From Synchiropus splendidus (lineage: Eukaryota > Chordata > Actinopteri > Syngnathiformes > Callionymidae), in the NCBI RefSeq assembly GCF_027744825.2, contig NC_071343.1:10184366-10248365 (forward strand): a DNA stretch of 64,000 bases. Reading direction: 5' to 3'. The notes beneath the pieces were generated by a model. The model had not been told where the DNA came from. It ran no database searches and saw nothing but the letters and a program-made list of their open reading frames with translations. Of this stretch, positions 56,101-64,000 are shown one piece after another; the first letter of the stretch is position 1; every line of letters starts with the position of its first letter. The translations under genes and the position numbers were made by a program.

Positions 56101-58314
56101 TAATGATACTGGCACTCTGTTTCTTTTTTTTAGACCATGCAGAATTCGCGAGATGCCCTCAGACGTTGCCCATGAGCCCGGCGACTTTGCCAGTGTCCAG
56201 CTGTGAACTGAACAAAAACACCAGGCGTTGCCACCAGCAGCCACTGGCCACACACCTCTCCTGTCGACTCTATCAGACGTGTGACCACGCAGTGCTCCTC
56301 TCAGGTATCTCTCCGCATACTACTGAGGCTTCATGAAACTGTCTTCCTCTTCTGAGCTCAGGAGGTGGCGCTCTCAGTCCAGAACTGTTTCTAGTTTCTA
56401 TGAAGCAATAGTTCAGGGCCCAAGGGTCTAGATCTGAGGGTGCCATCTTGTGGGCTCTGAAAATAAGGACTCCGTTTCATGAAGCTTCACTAGCACATCA
56501 TACTTCATGAATGAATATTTGTCTATTGATTTCAGTTCCAAACATACTTGTAACAACAAATCATCAACTTGATCTGAGGGATCAAAGAGGGGCTAAGAGA
56601 AGAATAGTTCTTATCATTCCAGCCCCTTTGTTTGGATTTTCTATTTACTTTTTTTATTCATAATGAAGTTCAGAGTCCCGTGAGTAAACTTAAGTCAAAT
56701 ACAAACTTACCTTGGGAAGTTTTTTTTTTCTCATCTGACCAAACTACAAGCACTTTACTTGATACTTCTAGATCACATATCACCTCTTCACTGCTCCTCT
56801 ACCCTCTTCAGCCTCTAATGGTGCTAGAAATCCTTGAAAGGAAACGGACCAGAAGATACATAAACCTGCAGGCGTCTTTATGTGGAAAAGAAGCCTCTCT
56901 TCGAGATAAGATGGACCATCTTATCATATGGAAATGGAAACAACAAAGCAGCTTCTGGGAGCATGAGTTCCCCGAAGCGAGGCTCATAGTAAGCAAGAGC
57001 ACTTTAAGAGCCACACTATATGATCAATAACATGTGAATTTAATCCAATATAAGCCTCTTTGGACTGTTTCTTCATGTGCAATTACAAACAGATATGGCA
57101 TAAGCCATCTTCTAAAGCGCAGCATCAAAGCCCTAAATCTCCAGGTTGTATGTTTTGCAGGGGGCTGGCAGCAACAGATAACATTCCAGGATCACGTCCA
57201 GAATCTTCAGAGGTTCTACAGAATGCTCCGGAGCAACGGCTTCCATAAAGATCACATCAAAACCTTTTTCGCCAGTGGAGGACAGATTCCTGGTGAGAAG
57301 GTCTTTCCCTTTGCTTTGGGACAGTCTTGAGTAAGTTTGGAGAAATTGTTGGACTGGGCTGGAGTTAACATCTGCTTAAGATCTAAAACTTGATGGAGAG
57401 ACTCTGTATACTACATTCAGGTGTTATCTTCCACAATAGATGCTTAAAAATGTCTGCCTCTGTGACACGGCTAACGCTAGGTGATGCCATTGCTTGTGAC
57501 CAGCCCAGAGATCTTACTCTTTCCGACTCGCTTGTGATCTCACAGAAGACTTGGACGGAGCCTATTCGGCAACAGAGAAGACGGTGATTCGCAATCACGT
57601 GTCGTACATCTGCAGGAAGCAGCACTGCGCCGACACTCTGGTTCTCTACCTGAACTCGCCAACACGCAGCGACGGTACCATGCTTCTGTGGGACGCCAAC
57701 CTCAACGGAATTGTAAGAATTTGACCATTGAATACTTAAGCGTTCGCATCATTCAAGCTCGCTCCAATGTTGTTGTCTGCTTTTTTTTTCCTGCTGTCAG
57801 GCTGATTTAAAAGAGCGATACTCCGTCAATGAGCTGCTGGCTGACTTGGCAGGCTGCAAGGCGACTCGGGTTTTGTTATTTGTGGATCAGAGCTACAGCG
57901 GCGTTCTCTCCAAACGGTTGCGAGGATCACTGAAGCATACCAATGTAGTTTTGATTCAGAGCCAGAAAAGACAGGCTCAGACCCACCAGAACCAGAGAGC
58001 CAACCCCGGCTCAGACTGGTCTTACATTGGCCCCTCAACCTGCCTCCTGGATCACTTGGGAAAGGTGCAATACATTTCGGAATTGTGGGATTTTGTCGTA
58101 TCAAAAACAGGTATTTGACCCGTTTGTTTGTCAGCAGGGTGCGGGGATGTCCCGTCTGCTTGAGCCATGGCTCGGCCTGCTGAACGTGACTCTGGCAGGC
58201 GCCCCTTGCAACGCCACCCCGCCTTTGACGGACGGCGAGCTACGGCGGGAGTACCAAGGCTGCCAAAATCTACCGACCGCACTGTGGCATCAGAAACGCA
58301 GAAGACCCAACTAG
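53127..58314 (+). CDS. Secreted protein with clan CD (legumain/caspase-like) domain lacking the catalytic dyad
   Basis: Eight exons join perfectly in phase: 53127-53367, 54035-54313, 55473-55727, 56134-56304, 57161-57292, 57546-57712, 57801-58064, 58138-58314 (TAG); 561 residues. I do not recognise a named gene. Residues 1-20 form a signal peptide (MPLVRPLSILVMHLALVASA). The middle (about 80-300) is Cys-containing with NVT and NRT glycosylation sequons and has no family I can name. From about 305 the order of elements matches a legumain-like fold: a strand (HAVLLSGGW), a helix with a second strand (LRSNGFHKDHIKTFFA), an acidic strand (ADTLVLYLNSPTRSDG) where legumains have DHG, then LLADLAGCKATRVLLFVDQSYSG where legumains have a strand ending E-A-C-E-S-G. 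Here His is replaced at S397-P398 and Cys by S446, so peptidase activity is not expected. The C terminus has two more sequons (NVT, NAT). The fold assignment is inference from motif order. The last intron is 73 bp; its acceptor could also be three bases upstream. Confidence 0.8.
56322..56503. repeat. Palindromic MITE-like element, copy 7
   Basis: Left arm TACTGAGGCTTCATGAAACT, core CAGGAGGTGGCGCTCTC, right arm CCGTTTCATGAAGCTTCACT then AGCACATCATAC. It lies in intron 4 of the clan CD-like gene. Confidence 0.7.
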
Positions 58315-60580
58315 GAGACGAGGAGCAGGACAGACAAGAAGGAGGGAGAGTGGGGAGCAACTCACGCACCGAAAACACACACTCGCTAGCGTGACACGCA
58401 CTTGCATATCTGCTGATGTGTGTCGACTTGGACTGTAGATGTATTTGGTGGACACCTGTGTGTGCGAGTCTTCTGTCCCAGGTCTGAACTCACTGTGTAA
58501 CCGTAGCGGTGACAGCTCCTCCCAAAGGGAGTGTAGTGAACGCCGTGAGAAAAGTGTCTGTATGGAAGCGTGTGAGTTCAGCGAAAGGACAGACACACCA
58601 TTGCTAGCTTACACTTGTGTGCGTATCTGACATCCCCCGGGGTTTTTTTTTAACAGTTTAGAGACAATCAATCCTCACCGTTTTGGTGTGTTTACTTTCT
58701 GTGACCCTGCTCTTTTTAAATGTCCAAAACGTCTCCGTACTTAGCATCCTGCAGTGTGACTTTTAAGTGGAAGTGAAAGAGGTTCAGGCAACTGGATGCC
58801 GTTCGATTCAGCTGTTTTCCTTGACAGTATCAATTCAAATCAATGTCCTTAGTCTTGTACGTTCTGTGGAAATGACTCGCCACATTTTTAACCAGAGAAT
58901 CATGGGACCGTCAGCCCATCTATAAAAAGTCTTCACCGAAGGGGGAGGGCCCACTAGTTCCACAGAGGGCCACAGGTTTTTGTGCCAGTATATGAAGAAG
59001 ACGCCTTTTCACCAGTCAGGATTGAAGTGACTGTCAGTCTGCCGTAGGTTAAACTGCGTTGATGTGAATCGGCACCACCCCGGCCCTTTGAGGACCGGCT
59101 CGCCCAAGTCTGGTCTTGACTCTTGGCAGAGTCAGTCAGAACATGAAAGGCTGCCAACGCAACAACAACACATGACGGTTCAGCCACTAAGAGCACAATA
59201 CGTTAAACAATCCAGTGCACAAACATGGAAACTGCAGCAGTGCTGCAAAAGGTGCCATCTTTAATCCCCATACAATACGACATATTTCACTGGGATTCAA
59301 TTGGATTTGGAAATTAACCAGAGCCAAAAAAATGGACATTGACAAAGTACTTATAACAACAGAAAGGTGGGACAGAATTATTTTAAAGAATCAACTGTAA
59401 ATGGATTGTGTCATTCGTTCAAAGATAAAACTGTTATGTGTGTGTGTCACATCACCGAAATACAAGCACACACTTTAACAATATCAATATGAGAATTACT
59501 CCTTCCCTTTCACTGAAAACCTGGACGACGGAGTGAGTCTGTTTTGTACTGTTTTGTTCGGAAGTGAGTCCAAGCTTCCAAGTGTTTGTGGACATGTGTA
59601 TATTCACAGTATCGTTCTGTACAGAGTATTGAGATATGATAATAACGCAGATTTCTGGTGGCATGCAGTAAAATCACAAAATATAGGCAATAAATATCTT
59701 TTAGAAATGAAGCTGTTGTCTTTTCCATTCCTTTATTATCGCATGCAGGTGGTTATTGCATCACAAGGCTTCACAATGACAAGTATATTGTAAAAAAATG
59801 AACTACAAATTTGCTTGAAAAACATTGTTTTTTTCTCAATAAATATTTGCCAAAGTAATTCAGCATGATTCAAAATGAGACAAATCTGACAGAAGTCACT
59901 ATTTGAAGAATAATTTGTTGATGTTTTGTGCAGACGGATGATGTAACAAGCTGTTTGGGTAAATACTGGCCTCGGACCGACTTCATCTGCTGCCGCTTCA
60001 CGTTCCTTTATCTCTAATGAGGCACTTCTCCCGCTCAAACGCTCCATCTGTCTTTGTCGTTCCTGCCCTCAGGCTTCTCATATAGTTTTACTCTGACCTT
60101 TGACATCCCCACTTTCGGTCCATCCAGGATGTTTTTACCAAAACAATCTGTGAAACACTATCACTCTGGCTCGCAATGACCGAGGTTAGAGTCAGCGTTT
60201 GTTTCCTTCTGATTCAAATGAGTGTTCAATAACTTTAATGCATTGATACAACATCTAAAAGTGTCGTTACAATGAGGTGTTTTTTCCTTCTGCGTACATC
60301 AGTTCAGGAAGAACCACAACCGTGTCAAATAGCGAGCATTAACAGACAGGTATCAGTAGATTGTATTGGTGTTCTGAAGACTTGCGAGGAAGAAGAGGAG
60401 CATTTCCATGTGATTTCGAACAGCAACCAAATGAATGGACCAAGTGCTAAACCAAAGCAAAACAGCCTCTTATAATTCATATTAATTCATCTATTTGAAC
60501 TTCAGGTTTTCTTGACTGGAACAGATCTTCAAACAAATGATGGACAAGGTGGACCGGTCCTCATCCTGAGCCCAGGATGA
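58315..60580. other. 3' UTR and downstream spacer of the clan CD-like gene
   Basis: Candidate poly(A) signals on the + strand are CAATAAATATC at about 59688 and CTCAATAAATATT at about 59837. No further coding exon, RNA gene or transposon was recognised in this interval. Confidence 0.4.
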
Positions 60581-60584
60581 ATCA

Positions 60585-60623
60585 AACACAGTGTTTCATG
60601 TATGAGACATGAAACACTGTGTT
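60585..60623. repeat. Perfect 17-bp inverted repeat with 5-nt loop
   Basis: AACACAGTGTTTCATGT, loop ATGAG, then ACATGAAACACTGTGTT. The arms are exact complements. The stem sequence resembles the arm of the palindromic element family (CATGAAACAGTGT). Confidence 0.9.
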
Positions 60624-60835
60624 GCTGATGTTGCACCTACTGCAGACACTCAGTCCTCCATCAAAGTAATGTTTAGACTGACCTTAACCATGGACTCACT
60701 TCAGTCACACACATACGTATCAATCCTTGTGACTTCATTTTTTCCCTCCTCCCCTGCAGTCAAGCGGACGTGAGTCGCTCACACTGATGACAGGGAGATA
60801 TTCAGTAGAATTTGCTCTTCGCTCCAAAGATCAGC

Positions 60836-61348
60836 TTAAACTGTCTGTCTGACCAGGAAGGACCTGAGTGGAAGAGCAGAAATACCAAGTTTCATTGGAG
60901 GATTAAGTGTGTGAAATGATGTAAACTCAATGTGTCCATCTTTGAATGCCAAACAGACCGATATATGCAGCGAAGGGGAGGATGTGGGGACGGTCACAAG
61001 GTCTGATGGTGACTCAGCAGCTCTTGCTGAAATATACTTGAGGAAGATAAAATTATCCAGCGGAGTCGTAACAACTTTTGAATTAGTAACAACCAAAAGT
61101 CTGACAGTGTCTGGACTTCCAGACAGGAAAGCAGCGCAGGAGAGGATGGGGTCAGAGATGCAGGGCACACTGAGGCAGGCAGAGATCAAACTGAAGCCAC
61201 TCCAGGAGAATTTGTCTGAAAGTGTCAACGAATAAGGCACCACAACAATTACACACTCTTCAGGAATAGCTGCGTTAGTGGGAGCATGAGGTGAGGGGTC
61301 GAGGTGTTCAATAGTGAAGGGGGAATGGGCCGTGAGATTGAAGGCCAA
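60836..61348 (-). other. Open 170-codon reading frame of unknown nature
   Basis: A - strand frame stays open for 170 codons with an ATG, in a region with no other gene. The conceptual product is Ser, Leu and Val rich with no signal peptide or domain I recognise. The opposite strand also holds a 101-codon ORF. It could be an unidentified transposon fragment, a noncoding artefact or a small gene; I do not claim it as a gene. Confidence 0.2.
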
Positions 61349-61694
61349 TGAATGAACTTGACCTTCAAGAGGCGTTTGTAGCCAGTGGACGGGAGATCAG
61401 TGCGCATCACACCCCACCAATAAGAGGACCACGTGTGTTAGTGTGAGTAAAGCTACATCCACATGGAGCCGCACACTTTCTGATCCCAACATTTTCGGTT
61501 TCAAAAAAGTGCTCCATAAACGCGAAGCCATTTCTGCCGTCGCTGGTAATGATTTGTAGTAGTACATATGCCAGGACTGTAGGGGCGCTGTAATGCTGTA
61601 GCAACAAATAAGAACATGCAAATGACGCTAGTGTGCTAATTATTAGCATAAACAAATTGATCGATAAGAGACTTTAGTGTCCTACAGATTAGCC

Positions 61695-62007
61695 GTTACA
61701 AGTAACATCCAACTTACGACCGGGATCGGTTCTGACCAACCGGTCATGAGTCAGATTGGACCTAAGTCGAATGCCATTCAAAATAGCTGACGCGAGGGTT
61801 ATAGCTGCTACTGTAGTGGTAGATCACTGTGTGAGAGTGAGATGCTGGGATACTGTGCTGCTGTAACTGTCGTACGTGTTGCCGGGCTGCTACGTGCTGC
61901 GGTGCCAGACACTGAATAAAAGAAAAATAAGCGTCTGCTGGCCGTGGTCATAAGTGCAGGTGGACGTAAGTCAAGCAGGTCGTAAGTCGGATGTTACTTG
62001 TATAGTT
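61695..62007. mobile_element. Short inverted-repeat DNA transposon (MITE), TA-flanked
   Basis: The left end CAAGTAACATCCAACTTACG then ACC is mirrored by the right end GGTCGTAAGTC then GGATGTTACTTG, with TA on both sides. About 310 bp and no ORF, which fits a Tc1/mariner-type MITE. The family differs from the other inverted-repeat elements in this window. Confidence 0.8.
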
Positions 62008-64000
62008 CTTTGGCTTTATAAAGGTTCTACTAGATCTGCTGTCACCAACAACAGCGAGGTGTGAACAGGTGAGCGTAACATTCCACTGCCTGAGGACGGG
62101 ATGAAGCCTCTTCCGGGATCCGTGCGCTGAGACACTCCCACACGTTGCGATCACAAGTATTCTGACACCGGAGGTTAAACGGGTGCAGCTCTTGTTTACA
62201 TCACAATGTCAATCAAAAGATGGATGTTTTTTTTTTTTTTTTCTTTTTTTTAAACCTGCTCTCAGTCACGAGCCTGGAGGAAAAATACTCCACCTGAAAT
62301 ACAACAAGCACATCTTCTTATAAATCTGACCGCACCAGGCTCGAAAATCTGCTATTAACGCGAAAGCACCACTATTTGTGTTGCTGTCGTGTGTGTGAGA
62401 AGGGAAGACTCTCAGCTCATCTCCAATATCAAAGGACTGTACGCATCAGTAGTTCGTAGTGCCAGCTTGACTATCTGAGCGTGTGCGCTGGGGAGAGGGC
62501 GACCAGCCTCTGGGGGGGATACCAGAGGGCTTAAGGGTCATTCATATAAACACACACTGAGACGTTTTGATCTGCAGATAGCAAATTTGCTAGCACTTAG
62601 GGCACACATGTCCACTCAGGCATGCAACACACACACACACCGGTGGATCCACCCTGGAGCAGAAAACCAAAGAGTATCAAAACCAGGAGCGACTTCTGGT
62701 GGAAAAGTTTTCAAAAATATTAGGCAAAAAAATGGATGCCGTGTAAGCTATGTATATTCTTTTTTAAGTTACCAAAGTCACCTGTCCAGACTACCTCTCT
62801 GATGGGTGTGATCTGTTTGAAATGTTATGGTTGAACCATGCTCCACCTGGTGCATATTTCAAAGGACAAGGACAGAAAAGCCTCTCTTTGCTGAGCATCA
62901 GGAAGAGTCTGGCCATGATATAAGAGAGGGAGATGTCTTGGAAGTCTCGCCGACACATGTCATATTAAAGTGAAGAAGCAATTCCTCCGTCATCATGAAC
63001 AGCAACACGCAGGGTTTCTCCTGTCAAGCCTCGGCCACTGGGATGCTTCACTATGCAGAAGTGAGCAGGTCGATCGGCGAGAACTCTGGATGAACTCATG
63101 GGTGAATTATTCAGCTTATTTAAGTCCTGTCCTCACCAAGCCACATTCGATCTAAATGACCCAGTCTGGCAGACGTTTGTGGAGACCTTGCGGAAGAGAG
63201 GATAAAAAGAAAACAACCGACTGTCGCTCCGTCTCTGGAGGAAATTCAGATGCAAATACAGACTTGGAAAGCCACAGAGCTTCTCCAAAATTCAGAATGT
63301 CACTTCCAGTTGAGACACCACTCTGCTTGAATGTCATCAAGGCTATCTTTGGATGCCCACCTTCAATATTTGATAGAAACCCCGGGCACCGGTAGAAATA
63401 GCTCTCCTGGGAGAATGCAGACGTCAAAAGATGTTTTTTTTTTTTCCTTCCTCCATTCAGACACAGCAGAGAGGAAATTTCTGTGGGTTCAGGAGGAGAA
63501 AGGTTTCTCAGGATATGTAGTTCATGGCCTCATTTGGATAGATATTTAACTTTGGCACGAGCGTTGGAACAAGACCTCTCAGGTTTTTGTAAGAAAAAAG
63601 GGTGAAGCTTCATGGGAACTCATTCAAGAGATAAGAATACCGGTCTCTACTAGCCTCAAACCCTAGTCTTCCATAGGGAGGCAAACACTTTATTGGTACG
63701 GCAGTCGGCAATAGACTGTGGTAACGGTCCGATTCATACCGACTTTGATCTGTAAAACATCAAACTGTGGAGCAAGATTAAAGGACAACCATTCCAAGAT
63801 GGCCTCTGGAGCCATCAGTTCATAACCTTTCTGAACACAGACGGTGAATATGGTCACAGTTAAGTCATAGTTTTGCCAGCTCTTGTTCTTGCCAACAATT
63901 TTTGGTAAATATTTAACACTTCAGCTTGTATAACATCAGTTAAAAAGTAGTGGTTTTCAGTAACCAATACCAAAATGTGTTTTCAGACACGGACTTGACT
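62008..64000. other. Terminal spacer, no gene recognised
   Basis: It contains a poly(T) stretch at 62227-62252 and a few short ORFs on both strands (63156-63549) without splice context or recognisable domains. Nothing else was supported up to the window edge. Confidence 0.35.

Noticed and set aside
56632..57030. 132-codon + strand ORF
   Set aside because: It lies within intron 4 of the clan CD-like gene, has no acceptor in phase and no recognisable domain.

Overview
The window reads as vertebrate nuclear DNA, most likely from a compact teleost genome. Genes are split into many short exons by introns that are often only 65 to 120 bp, with GT-AG borders and matching splice phases. The spacer holds long (TA)n tracts, degraded LINE and SINE pieces and small inverted-repeat transposons. 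No bacterial or viral gene organisation is visible. Exon models were read by eye from splice signals, phase and protein similarity recalled from known families; no search was run.

Layout, left to right. (1) 1-3833, + strand: 3' part of a coiled-coil gene whose last exon resembles vertebrate KIAA2012. (2) 4787-8551, + strand: an unnamed, probably nuclear protein with an N-terminal coiled coil, two SUMO-type motifs and a strongly basic region. (3) 8877-28052, - strand: a complete ferlin, called fer1l6, of 46 coding exons in the short-start model or the same number with one upstream exon replacing the local start; it meets gene 2 tail to tail with about 325 bp between the stop codons. (4) 29994-35473, - strand: the AMPK gamma subunit prkag3. 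(5) 35474-40579: gene-free spacer with repeats and a SINE. (6) 40580-48492, - strand: the tubulin polyglutamylase ttll4. (7) about 50900-51600: a CpG-containing region between divergent genes. (8) 53127-58314, + strand: an 8-exon gene for a secreted protein whose C-terminal half looks like a legumain/caspase-type (clan CD) fold in which the catalytic His and Cys positions are not conserved. (9) 58315-64000: 3' UTR and spacer with an inverted-repeat transposon, a perfect hairpin and one long unexplained ORF.

In human, TTLL4 and PRKAG3 lie close together on 2q35 and KIAA2012 on 2q33, while FER1L6 is on 8q24. The neighbourhood is therefore a 2q-like block plus a ferlin. These genes do not form one pathway. 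prkag3 (muscle energy sensing), ttll4 (microtubule glutamylation) and the ferlin (calcium-dependent membrane trafficking) sit together by linkage. The most interesting item is the secreted clan CD-like protein at 53127-58314, which I could not match to any named vertebrate gene.
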